A stretch of DNA of 64,000 nt, taken from Spinacia oleracea. Its lineage: Eukaryota > Streptophyta > Magnoliopsida > Caryophyllales > Amaranthaceae. The stretch's first letter is position 1. Every line of letters starts with the position of its first letter. Location: the NCBI RefSeq assembly GCF_020520425.1, contig NC_079489.1, positions 19,554,001 to 19,618,000 of the forward strand, in the 5' to 3' direction. The position numbers and the translations under genes were made by a program. Positions 1 to 10,556 of the stretch are shown piece after piece. Below the pieces are notes generated by a model that ran no database searches, was not told the DNA's origin, and was given only the letters and a program-made list of their open reading frames with translations.

Positions 1-470
1 TTTACCCTCTCTCACATTGTTCTCAACGCATACGTGCTTAGATCGATCATGTACGTGTTGAGCACACGATCGAGTGACGAAATGATACTTGGAGGCTAAG
101 CCTTTAATTTTAATTAAACTTGTATACACTTCAATGAATGATGGCTTATCACTCGTTTGTTAATTTACTTTCAACTAAATTAATTATAAACGAATTGGCT
201 TGACATTTTGGTCTTGTATCATATCTTACTTATGATACTACTTGTATCGTTTCATGCTTTTAATTTCTGATGTTTGTTTTGGATGTATTAGAAAAGTATA
301 CTTCATTGAAAATCTTAATGAAGTGTCTTTTCTCTTTTCTCTTTTCTCTTTTCATTGATAATCTTAATGAAGTGTCTTTTCTCTTTCCTTTCACGAAGAA
401 AATCGCACAGAGTACTAGAGTAGTATTCCCTCTCAAAACATTTCACCATTTTTCTGTTTTGTATCCCGCA
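1..470. other. AT-rich intergenic DNA, no gene seen
   Basis: I see no coding region, RNA gene or repeat boundary here. A short direct repeat of a TTTTCTCTTTTCTC-like tract with the flanking words TTGA(A/T)AATCTTAATGAAGTG occurs around 304-375. The only longer reading frames are low-complexity and run into the hAT element that follows. Confidence 0.5.
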
Positions 471-478
471 TTCATATT

Positions 479-1099
479 TAGGGATGTCAGTGGGGCGAGT
501 TTCGTGGGAGACCCGCCCCAAGTAGGCGGGGATGGAGGTAGATTTGGTGGGTGGTGGGGCGGGTGTGGATTTTGTGTTGAATCCGCCCCATTGATCCCCA
601 TCTGCTCCGCCCCATCCCCACTCGCCCCGCTTTATACCCGCCATGGGTGATGGTGCGGATGTGGATTTATTTGTTTGTAAGTGATAATATGAATTTAGAT
701 GAGACTTTTAAGTTTTTTTGTTTGAATTTTCTTTGTTATGGCAGATACTTTTTTTCGATTATATATATTACTTTTAGTATATGGTACTTTTTCTAAAGTT
801 AATTTTTCATTACTCCGTATATATGACAAGTATTTGCTAAATGGGAAAAATTAGGAGGGTATTGGCGCGGGTATGGGGCGGGGGTGAGATGGGGATGGAT
901 ACCAAGGCGGGTGGTGGGGCGGGGATGGATTTTAGTTTGTACCCGTTGGGGCGGGGATGGGATTAATTTTGTACCCGCCATGGGTGATGGGGCGGGGATG
1001 GGGAAGGCAAATTTAGGTGGGGATGCGGATGTAGGTCCAGGTGGGGATGGGGATGGAGGGACCTACATCCGCATTCCCCCCGCCCCATTGACATCCCTA
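479..1099. mobile_element. hAT-type MITE with 8-bp target duplication
   Basis: The element starts TAGGGATGTCAGTGGGGCG and ends with the inverted form (CGCCCCATTGACATCCCTA). It is flanked by a perfect 8-bp direct repeat TTCATATT at 471-478 and 1100-1107. An 8-bp duplication with short inverted ends is the hAT signature. The body is made of G-rich runs built on GGGGCGGGGATGG, with an AT-rich centre, and encodes nothing credible, so it is non-autonomous. It sits inside the Copia gag remnant, because the gag reading continues up to the right-hand target duplication. The GC-rich ORFs across this stretch are by-products of its composition. Confidence 0.85.
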
Positions 1100-1109
1100 T
1101 TCATATTTC

Positions 1110-1691
1110 GTATTAGGCGTGACCGGGCATTCCACAAATCGAAAGTGGCTCCGTTTGTTGAATCATAGTAGCAACCTTATCATAATGGGTACCAACCAAA
1201 CCGGCAACAAGAAGTAAAATCAATTTCTGTTCTGACACGGGTTGACCAATATTAGCCAATTAACTGATCACTTATAGTTTTTAACTGCCAACAATACAAT
1301 AAGAATTAATGTCATGAAAATTATTCAGGTGAAGAAGGTTAAATTGGTTTTCAGGATATACGACCCTGGTATGTTTGTTATCTTGAAAATTGGCCTTGAG
1401 TTTATTCAAGATCTGTTGTGCGGAGTCTCCTCTATAAAGAATCATATGAAGAAGGTTGGTAGATATCATCCAATATATATATCCACTGTTTCACAATTGA
1501 ATCGAGTTGCTTTTGGGATCTATGTGATCAAGGACGTTGAAAGCATGAGTGTGGCAATCGAACAGTTCGTCCCAATTCGAATATTGCACCTTTTCCTGAT
1601 CAAGAATTAACGGAATAGAGATATTGATATTTATCACCGAAAAGGCGGGGTAAGACAGTGTGAAATTACATTTAGGTGTGATTTCACACAA
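1110..1691 (-). pseudogene. Copia-type gag (UBN2-like) remnant
   Basis: The minus strand reads as the N-terminal gag of plant Copia retroelements across several frames: a WDELFDCHTHAF segment near 1530, then DNKHTRVVYPENQFNLLHL near 1340-1390, then an EQKLI..VAGLVGTHYDKVATMIQ-type stretch near 1160-1240. The family order is retained, but frameshifts and stops break it, and no protease or pol follows. Gag of this family packages the element RNA in cytoplasmic particles. The downstream end is interrupted by the hAT MITE at 479-1099. Call made by recognition of the family motif, not by alignment. Confidence 0.7.
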
Positions 1692-1985
1692 AAAAAATTA
1701 TATAAGTTCCTTTCTCGCAAAAAATGGGTTATAAAAGGTCTTTTTAGAACCAAATAAAGCCCACGTGCTGCTCACGTGCAAGTCAATGACCGGAAAAACT
1801 CAGTCAATGCCGAAAACTTGCATTTGATTGTATTTCACACAAAAAATTACATTAAGGTATGATTTCGCAAGAAAAAATTACAATAAGGTGTGATTTTCCA
1901 AAAAAAAAAATTATAAGGTCATTTCTCACAAAACTTGGGTTATAAAAAGTCATTTTTGGCAAATTTGTCAAAAAAAAAGACATTT
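1690..1985. repeat. Partial repeat related to the MITE at 46752-47276
   Basis: The stretch shares characteristic phrases with the MULE-type MITE at 46752-47276: GGCAAATTTGTCAAAAA near 1958-1974, AAGTCATTTTTGGC, GATTTCACA followed by A-runs, and CTCAC(G)TGCAAGTCAATG(A/G)CCGGAAAA. Only one end is clear (about 1975); the other is not recognisable, so this is a truncated or rearranged copy. Confidence 0.6.
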
Positions 1986-2320
1986 GTTACGGCCCACCCA
2001 ATACAAAAGTCCTAGATCCTCATTCGTTTCAAAATAATCTTTACACATTCTGTTTTAGTTCATTTCATAATATTTTTTACATTGTGTTTTATACTCCATC
2101 GGTCCCTCCGTATTTATTTAAGAGATACACTTGGCCGGGCACGGGTATTAAGGAGAAGAATTAAAAAAAATAAAAAAAAATCAAGTGGGGTTGGATAGAT
2201 ATTTTAATAATTAAACAAGTGGGGACCATGTCATTTTGGTGGGTGGGAGGTGGGGTGGGTTTATGAAATTATTTGTTTAATAGAATGGTGGGTCACAGGG
2301 TAAATTAGATATATTATTTA

Positions 2321-4247
2321 CGGATTTTTCATGAAATACCCCTCAATTTTCACGAAATTCACCAAATGCCCCTCAACTTTCAGAAATTCACCAAATGCCC
2401 CTCACCTTTAATATAATACCCAAACTACCCTTACTAATGACACGCCGTTAGTCCGCCGTTAGCCTACTTTTCTAATTCACCAAATGCCCATACAATGTAA
2501 CTTATTTCACCAAATACCCCTATTTTAAAATATAATTCACCAAATGCCCAAATGTAAAAATTACATTTTTAAAGCCCAACGGCTAGTTTTTGGGCATGTG
2601 TATGTCGGCCGAAAAGAAGGAACAGTCCTTGTCGGCTGGTGTTATGGGGGAGGAAATTGATGAAGCAGGTTCTCCGTGCTAATTTATTGGGCGTTTCTGT
2701 GATTTCTCCGGCTAACAATTGTCCATTGGTTGGGGTTGGGGTTTGGTTGGGGTTGGGTTCTCTCTCTCCATTTTTTTAAAGACAAGTGAGAGTCTTTTTA
2801 TTATTAGATGTGAATACAACATTAGTTTACACCATAACTGAGCTTAATCATAGTTTGGGGAAGTTGATGTCAAAAATCCGTAGCTCTAGCGACAACCACA
2901 TGTCCATAATAGGACTAGACATCGAAAGACACTACTGTCAAGATGACACCAAACACCAACTTGCTGAAAAAGTTGCCATAGTGAAGCTGTTTTTCTTCGA
3001 CAATTGCTTGATTATCCAGTTGTTGCGGATTAATAAACCTATTTGTTCACTGGCTTAGTTCTTCCAAAGACAAGAGCTTACCTTTGTTGTTGTTAAAATG
3101 AACAACTGTCTTAAAGCGTTGAACAGAGATTATGGGATTCAATGCAGGAATGCTTTTGATTTGCGTGAATTGGTTGTAACTGTTAAACAGGATAAAAAAC
3201 AGACCAATGAAAAGTTCAAAATATTTGGATTGCAATATTTGACGAATCTATTTACACCGGGTAAAGAATTGTTTTTGTACGTGCTTAAAGGTCCTGCAGC
3301 ACCTCTAGGAAGTTGGGGTGCTACTATGTTGTCTTTACAACAAATTGAAGCAGCTACTCGTGATGCTTACTTGTGTTGCCTTGTTGCGTATTTCTCTTGT
3401 TAATTACTCCATATTTGGGAACTAAACTGCTTCCTCATGAAATTGTAATCAATCTAGCATTTCTGCTGCTAATATTTTCAGATGTGTTAGAAATAAAGTG
3501 TACTAAAAATATCAGCAACAGATTAAGCATATTCAACACACAAAAAAACATCATTTATCAAACTAGATTAAGCATATTCACCATTCAAAAACATCATAAT
3601 GATCATATTCACCATTCAAAAATAACTTCATATAGTGACAGATATACTGAAACAATATGTAGTATTGATCAAAAACATCATATTTAAGCATATTCGCCAT
3701 TGTTGCTTGGATCACACTTGTAGTATACCCTTTGTGGAATGAGTGTTGTATTGGAGCTACGAATGACAAATTTCCTCCCACGATAACAGATTTTATTTGG
3801 GACTCTAACATATGTGGACTCATTATGTGTGGATGATGATTTTGAATGATAACTCATGACACAAAATGAGATGAAACTACAACAAAACAATTTGGTGACT
3901 AAATAAACACTCAGAACAGGGTTATTTATACTAAAACAATAAGCTACGGCTATTTTTCAATCCCAAAAAACTAGCCGTTGGGCTTTAAAAAGGTAATTTT
4001 TACATTTGGGCATTTGGTGAATTATATTTTAAAATAGGGGTATTTGGTGAAATAAGTTACATTGTAGGGGCATTTGGTGAATTAGAAAAGTAGGCTAACG
4101 GCAGACTAACGGCGGACTAACGGCGCGTCATTAGTAAGGGTAGTTTGGGTATTATATTAAAAGTGAGGGGCATTTGGTGAATTTCTGAAAGTTGAGGGGC
4201 ATTTGGTGAATTTCGTGAAAATTGAGGGGTATTTCATGAAAAATCCG
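2321..4247. mobile_element. Mutator-like element with 9-bp target duplication
   Basis: The element begins CGGATTTTTCATGAAATACC and ends with the inverse, GGTATTTCATGAAAAATCCG. The inverted ends are about 250 bp long and contain repeated phrases of the type ATTCACCAAATGCCCCTCA. A perfect 9-bp direct repeat TATTATTTA flanks it (2312-2320 and 4248-4256), the diagnostic length for Mutator-like elements. There is no transposase inside. Instead the middle (2786-3403) carries an exonuclease-like gene, so this looks like a gene-carrying, Pack-MULE type element. Confidence 0.88.
2786..3403 (+). pseudogene. Werner-type 3'-5' exonuclease (DEDDy) gene carried by MULE, broken
   Basis: One reading frame runs through 2786-3403, interrupted by a single in-frame TAG at 3056-3058. 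The first part shows IIGLDIERHY, the position of the exonuclease Asp-x-Glu motif I, followed by a hydrophobic strand and LIIQLLRI. After the stop come LKALNRDYGIQCRNAFDLREL, FGLQYLTNLF and GSWGATMLSLQQIEAATRDAYL, matching the plant WRN-exonuclease-like family in order. In the last motif the family normally has Tyr-x3-Asp; here an Ala stands where the Tyr is expected, so catalysis is doubtful even with the stop read through. There is no intron in this copy. Such proteins degrade DNA 3' to 5'. Family assignment is by motif memory. Confidence 0.72.
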
Positions 4248-4361
4248 TATTATTTAATTAGATGGTGGGGTTGATAAGTTACTAAAAATGGCAAGTGTAT
4301 CTCTTAAATAAATACGGCCGGAAAAGACAAGTGTATCCCTTAAATAAATACGGAGGGAGTA

Positions 4362-5040
4362 CTATCTTATCCCTCTTGCCCAAGTCCACAGCATTCATAA
4401 TTGTTTTCCATGAATTTTCTCTTATTTTGTTCTTTTTTTTTTTTACGACCCACCCTTTTACATATTTGTATTACCCTTTTGTGTTACTTTATCAACATTT
4501 ATTAAATTCACCTACATTTTTACGTATTTTTCTTTTTACTAACGGTAAGATCATCATGGAACGGAGGTAATAATGGATTTGAGTTGTTTACTTGTGCGAA
4601 ACTTCCAGGAATCCTAGTGTGCATAAGACATAAGGTGGGGGCGTCCATATCCTTACAAATTCCGTTGGTTGAAGCTCAACGTTAGCAGTGTTAGCACTTA
4701 GCAAGTTAGCAGCCATCATGATATGGAATTCATGGTAGTCACTCTCAATGGAGTATATACGCATGACTTTACTTATACCCCCAGCATTTTTGTGGGCCCA
4801 CACAAATGCTTGCTTCAACTACCTAAATTACGATTACAACTACTAATCTTATATTTTTAATATTATTACTTTGTTAAGAGGTGGAGTACTAATTTTGACA
4901 ATAAGTTTTTTATTTTATATTTCTATTAGAAAAGAAAAAGTAGGCAATGCTTTATGCTTATATAGAAAGTATTGGCCTAAAACATTCAAAAGGGATAACC
5001 TAAGCTAGTTAACTCACACCGTTTTGGTAGTTGTAATGCA
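4362..5040. other. Intergenic, no supported gene
   Basis: AT-rich DNA. A minus-strand open frame of 76 codons (4588-4818) has fairly ordinary composition, but I recognise no family, and no splice context or neighbour supports it. Confidence 0.4.
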
Positions 5041-5048
5041 ATATAAGG

Positions 5049-5450
5049 ATGGTTATGTCTGAGCCGGATCAACCCGATTTCCCGATAGCCCCGGGGAAAC
5101 TTCCCTCCATCCTAGAGCTGATCAACACTGGCCTGACCCGCTGGCCCGGTCCGACCCGGCCCGAAAATTATCGGATTTTGGACAGACTTTTCAGCCCGGT
5201 CAGGATTTTAAAAAAAAAATTGCGGGCCTTGGACAACGTAAAACAACAAATTTAGTTATAAATTTGGCCCGGCCTGGAAAGACCGCTATTTTTGGGCCGA
5301 AATAACGGGTTTTGGGCACAAAAAATTGGCCGGAAGGTGACCCGACATAATAGGCAGATTTTTATGCCATCGTCCCGGCCCGAATCCGTCCCGGCCGCCT
5401 TTTGATCGGGTCTACTCCATCGCTCCTTTGTTTGAACAACAACATTACAT
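5049..5450. repeat. GC-rich GGCCCG-type repeat segment
   Basis: A locally GC-rich block with many copies of CCCGG, GGCCCGG and GACCCG stands out from AT-rich surroundings, resembling the body of hAT-type MITEs such as the one at 53229-53776. I could not find clean inverted ends or a target duplication, so the boundaries are approximate. Confidence 0.4.
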
Positions 5451-5550
5451 TCCCTTAAATATGAGAATGCTTGTGTTGTGGATCCGATTGAATGCTTTTG
5501 TCCAATAGCTAGAATCTCTTGTCTCATCCCACTTAATACATTCGGTAACA

Positions 5551-6414
5551 TTTAAAAAAAACATTTGATTTTTAGAAATTAGAAGTCAAATCTTACTATC
5601 TATTGTAATATTTTTGAAACATGATATTATCTCTTCAAATTCTTTTTTTTTTTTTTATCTTTTGTGAAACCATCCTAATGACGTACTACACTTACGAAGT
5701 TACGAGTTATGTTTGGTCAAAAACTAATTTACCGCATGCTATTGTAATCATACGGATTAATTCATAAAATCCTGGAAACAAATGAAAAATTTATATTTTG
5801 AAACGAAGTTACACATGCATATGAAAATAATAAAACCTCACATGATTCTTTTTTTTTTTTTTTATGCTTATACAAATATTGATAAACCAACGAGGTATTG
5901 GCTTGTACACGATAGGTCTAAGAGCAATATTAAAGGAGTCTTATCTTAAGCCTTTTCTCATATGCCCTGTCAGCTTTTCACTAATATTTAATTAATTAAA
6001 TTTTGTTAAAACTTGGCTCTTCACCCCTCAAGCTCATTTAAAACATCTCAAATAATATAACATCTTATTATTTTTTTAACGAGCATATTAAGTCTTAAGT
6101 TGAGTCTTAGTTTTTCAAGACTCGATTTAAGACTTTGTTAAAACTGACACACTTCAATGCTACAAACTGATAGGTTTGATCTTAAGACTAAGTGAGTTAT
6201 ATGTCATGTCATCAAACTTAAAGTTTTAATACTTGGCGCCAATGTTTCTCTAAGGTTCAAATCTTCTCCCCCATTTGTAATTTTGTATTGCCCTTGTGGT
6301 TCATTTCCCAACAACAACAACGTACAACAAAAAAAAAAAAAAAAAAAACCTTACACATTGATAAATGCTCATTGTCATAATTTCTCTCTTTTTGTTGGGG
6401 CTTTCCCCTCACTT
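5551..6414. other. AT-rich intergenic DNA with A/T runs
   Basis: Contains several poly-T or poly-A runs (5642-5657, 5848-5863, 6328-6349). A possible imperfect inverted pair lies between about 5920 (AAGAGCAATATTAAAGGAGTC) and 6255 (inverse with TTAGAGAAACATTGGCG), hinting at a small DNA transposon, but the match is weak and I do not assign it. It ends at the Copia target duplication CACTT (6410-6414). Confidence 0.4.
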
Positions 6415-6752
6415 TGAAAACATAGCTGCACAAAGCTTAAAGCAGTAGAGAATTGTGGTTGCTCCAATCCAGTGTTTCATTCATTTCGGCTTACCCTAAA
6501 GAGTAGCAAGCAAGGCTTTATATACAGCCCTAAGAGTTACACCAACCAATAAGAAAAGGACAGCTAGCTGGCTATAGAATCAACCTAGAAATACACAACA
6601 TGTGACACCTAGCATCATTCACATGTTGCCACAAACTGATTGACAGAAATAGCAAAAAACGGCTAGCAGTACATGGCCTTCACATGGCCTTTACATGGAA
6701 TTTTAGTGCACTGGATTGGACTTCATTATGGCTCATAGGCCTTTCTTCAATA
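6415..6752 (-). repeat. Copia 3' LTR
   Basis: Reads TGAAAACATAGCTGCAC at its left border and GCCTTTCTTCAATA at its right border on the plus strand. It matches the right LTR with scattered substitutions and small indels (for example the right copy has an additional ATTA after GCTCCA, and differs at GAGTA(GCAAGCAAG) versus GAGTATAGA). It is preceded by the target duplication CACTT and followed directly by the polypurine tract. Confidence 0.9.
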
Positions 6753-9700
6753 CTCCCCCTCGAGTTTAGAGTGAGAAGTTCGAACTCTCAGCTTGGACAG
6801 AAGGTGGTTGTGTTGTTGAGTGGTCAGGAGTGTTGTGAAAATGTCTGCTGGTTGCTGAGAGGAAGGGACATAGACAGGTTTAATCAGGCCTGCAATAGCT
6901 TGTTCTCTTATGAAGTGGTAGTCAATGTCAACATGTTTGGGCTTTTCATGGTGAATTGGGTTAGCAGCAATGGCAATGGAAATGGTTGCCTGATTATCAC
7001 ACTTGACCAAGGTTGGATCAAGTTGTTTGATTCCTAGATCTCGGAGCAGTTGTTTTATCCACATGACTTCACACACAATTAAGGCCATAGACCTATACTC
7101 ACCTTCAGCACTGCTTCTTGCTACAACATTTTTCCTCTTTGACTTCCGTGAGATAGGTGACTCTCCTAGAAGGATGCAGAAACCAAATGTCGACCTTCTT
7201 GTAGATGGACATCCAGCCCAATCACTGTCACAGTAAGCTGTGAGTGTAGCAGTGGACTTACTTCCCAATAAGATGCCTTGATTTTTGCTATTTGCAAGGT
7301 ACCTAAGAACTCTTTTTGCTGCTTGCATGTGAACAGTTGTAGGTTTATGCATGAACTTGCTCAGAACATGGAGAGTGTATGTTATGTCATGTCTAGTCAG
7401 GGTGAGATAAATGAGTTTGTCCACCAATTTTTGATACTCCTCTAGATTATCAAGAACATCACCTATGTCAGCAGTGAGTTTTGTATGACTGTCCATGGAA
7501 AGTTTGAGTGGTCTGCAGTTTTTCATCTTGTATTCTTCTAGGAGGTCAAGAACATATTTCTTTTGAGATAGAAAAATTCCTTGTGGAGATCTGTCAACTT
7601 AGATGCCAAGAAAGTATCTTAGCTCACCCATGTCCTTCATATGAAACTGAGAGGAAAGAAAGGCTTTAGCATCATTGATTGCCTGCATGTTATTTCCAGC
7701 TAACACAAGATCATCCACATATACAAGTATCACAGTGAAGGAATTTCCACTTTGTTTGGTGAACAAGGAGTAGTCTGACTTAGATTGTGAGAAGTCATAG
7801 CTTTTAAGGGTCTGACTGAGTTTGGAAAACCATTGTTTTGGAGCCCGTTTGAGACCATAGAGTGATTTCACAAGCTTGTAGACTTTGTTAGAGTTGTTTC
7901 CCAATTGTTGAGATTTCTCCCCCTCTCTGTGAATGGATATTCTTCCCCCCTTTCCACAGTTGCCAGGTGGGAACTTCGGGTAGACAGTTTCTTCATATGG
8001 AGTTTTGTTGTCTAGTACTGAACTTGAAAGTCTATTGGTGATGTAGACTACAGCAAGTACACAGTCCCCCCAAAAATGCAGAGGTAAGCCCCCTTGAAAT
8101 CTCAATGCTCTGGCCATTTCAAGTAGATTTATATGCTTCCTTTCAGCTCTACCATATTGTTGTGGTCTGTTGACACATGATGTTTGGTGTATGATCCCTT
8201 GTTTGTCAAAGAAAGGTCTGTATTTCTAGTTATCATCAAATTCCAAAGCATTGTCAGACCTGGTGACCTTCACTTTCTTGTTGAACTGAGTCTTGCACAT
8301 GTTCACAAAGGTGTGAATGGCCTCAAATGCATCAAATTTTTGCTTGAGTAGATGTAACCATGTCACCCTTGAGTGATCATCTACCACAGTGAGGAAGTAC
8401 CTGTGATTTCTTTTAGTCTTTACCTTGTATGCACCCCAAATGCCAATGTGAACAAGTTCAAACAGATCCTTTGCCCTGCATTTGCTCAAGCTCTATGGCA
8501 GTTTAGTGAATTTTGCCATAGGACATGTGAGACATACTTTATTGCACTTATCCACAAATCCAGTCAGACTTGGTATTGTTCCTATTTTCTTGAGTGGAGC
8601 ATGCCCTAGTCTATGATGCCATAGAGTGGTCTCACTCAGAGATGCAGCATTGGATATAGTAGCTGGCAAGTCAAACATTGTAAGGGTTGTGTCTGCATTC
8701 ATTGCTTTACCACCATGAGTTTCAGTGTTATGTTGAGACATTATTTTCTTGAGATCACTCAATATTTGTTGAAGAGGATTGTTGATGAGGTAGTACAACC
8801 CATTTTCTTCCTTCCCTACCCCTCTAATAGCTTTACTGTTGATGTCTTCGATAACACAGAAATTGGAGTGGAAATTGACTTTGCACTGACTGTCTGTGGC
8901 CAACTTCTATACTGGTAGAAGGTAATGCTTGAATTCAGGCACATAGAGTACATATGAAAGATTCAACCAATTTTCCAGTCTCACTTTTCCACAGTGTGAG
9001 ATGATTTATGTATGTCCAGTTGGAAGATTGATTTTGGGGTCATTCTTTCTCTTCTCAGGTCCTTGTAAGATTTCAAAACTTCCAGTCATGTGATCTGATG
9101 CTCCTGAATCAATTATCCAAAATTTCCTCACACAATCAGCATGGTGATAGCTCACCTTTCCAGCATAACTCTTGTCAAAATCATCTTCTAAGTTTGATTG
9201 ACTTGCCTTTGATGGAGTTGGAAGGAGTTTCATGAGTTGCTCAAGTTGTTCAGCAGTGAGCATAGCAGGTTGAACACTTGAGCTTGAACTGCTGGCACTA
9301 CCTTGTACATTTGCAGTTGTTCTGCCACCTCCTCTTCCATTTCTACCTCTTGACCATCTTCCACCCCTAGCATTGTTTTCATAATCTCTATTCTTTCCTT
9401 TCTGATCATTTATCTTTCTGGCCTCTTGGGTGCCAACTAGGAAAATCCACAACTGTCAAACACTTGTCCCTAGTGTGTCCAGTTCTCCCACAGGCTGAAT
9501 TGGTTTTCCTTGTTGTTTCATCTCATAAATCTGCTTGTTTAGTTTGTACTTCCTTGATCCATTTGTAACTGAATACCTTTGGTCAAGTTGCTTCCATATT
9601 TGAGGAGCATTTGTACTAAACATCACAGACTTTTTTATGTTTTCAGTTACATTTCCAATGATCCATGATATCACCATGCTGTTACAGGTGTCCCAATGTT

Positions 9701-9935
9701 CTTGTTTCACATCATCAGTGGAGTCTCTTTTAACTAAACCAGTAAAAAATCATAGCTTTCTTTTTGCAGCTAAACTGATTTCAAAAGATCTCTTCCAGGA
9801 TCTGTAGTTAGAGGCTCCCTGAAGTTTTTCTACTACTACTGAAGTACTACCATCAGAGGGATGCAAATATAAAGGACTAGTTGTTTCTATGTTTGTCATG
9901 ATTCTATTGTTGGATCTAGACCTGAGCATGAACAC
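6747..9935 (-). pseudogene. Copia gag-pol polyprotein, broken
   Basis: The main segments lie in one minus-strand frame, cut by stops. Gag begins about 9899 (MTNIETTS) with the conserved [18 protein letters not shown]; its middle is deleted, and the zinc-knuckle part (GRTGHTRDK) is out of frame near 9480. The protease motif DSGASDHM is near 9100. The GAG-pre-integrase LWHHRLGHA is near 8620. The integrase core near 8450 reads HIGIWG where the family has HIDIWG, so the first catalytic Asp is Gly; TRSDN is kept. The N-terminal half of RT is missing (junction near 7950), while YVDD is present near 7700. The RNase H half (YCDSDWAGCPSTRRS, ARSSAEGEYR, KHVDIDYHFIRE) is well preserved. This copy cannot make a working polyprotein. 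Confidence 0.9.
6753..6761 (-). promoter_or_regulatory. Copia polypurine tract
   Basis: The minus strand reads GAGGGGGAG immediately upstream of the 3' LTR, the expected primer site for plus-strand DNA synthesis. Confidence 0.8.
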
Positions 9936-9954
9936 GATTTACATAGCACTACAG

Positions 9955-10099
<145 letters not shown>

Positions 10100-10309
10100 C
10101 TCCCGTAAGAACACTTCTTACGGTGAGAACACTTTCTTACGGTAAGAACACTTTCTATAATGGCATTTTTGTAATTTTAATAAACAAATAAACCAATTTA
10201 ATTGTTTTATCACTTTTTTTTTTCATTATTTCTGGAACTCTTTCTCTCTCTTCATTCCCCTCTCTCTCTCCTATTCGAACACCACCACTCCACCAGCAAT
10301 CTTCCTTGC

Positions 10310-10500
10310 CGGCCGCCGCCACCGCCGCTAGCATCCGTCGCTGCTCGCCTCTCCTCTCCCCCCCGGTTCTGCTCTCCTCTCGCCGCCGCTTCTGCTCTCC
10401 TCTCGCCGCCGCTTCTACTCTCCTCTCGCCGCCGCTTCTTCTCTCCTTTCGCCGCCGCTTCTTCTCTCTTCCGCCGCTTCTACTCTCCTCTCGCCGCTAG
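10310..10500. repeat. GC-rich tandem tract (CTCTCCTCTCGCCGCCGCTT units)
   Basis: Four to six near-identical units of about 25 bp, built from CTCTCCTCTCGCCGCCGCTT plus CTG or CTA, run through this stretch. The open frames here encode only Ser/Leu/Arg-rich repeats that follow from the tandem structure. Confidence 0.8.
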
Positions 10501-10556
10501 CCGCTGCTCGCAGCAATTTAATCTCCGGTCGCGGTTAAATCTCCGGTCGCGGTGGT

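Larger units (their letters stand above)
2094..4359. mobile_element. Stowaway-like (Tc1/mariner) element interrupted by a MULE
   Basis: The left end reads CTCC..GGTCCCTCCGTATTTATTT from 2094 and the right end is its inverted form, closing with GGAGGGAG at 4359. The dinucleotide TA flanks both sides (2092-2093 and 4360-4361), as expected for Stowaway/Tc1-mariner insertions. The subterminal words AAGAGATACACTTG and AAGTGTATC occur at both ends. Without the MULE at 2321-4247 the element would be about 330 bp. A second copy in the opposite orientation begins near 63746 at the right window edge. Confidence 0.75.

Noticed and set aside
270-650. 126-codon plus frame and its minus-strand shadow
   Set aside because: Covers flanking AT-rich DNA and the G-rich arm of the hAT MITE; no sensible protein.
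4588-4818. 76-codon minus-strand frame of ordinary composition
   Set aside because: No recognised motif, no neighbouring exon and no repeat partner; left as unknown intergenic.
5920-6260. Possible DNA transposon with imperfect inverted ends
   Set aside because: Only about half of the end positions pair and no target duplication was seen.
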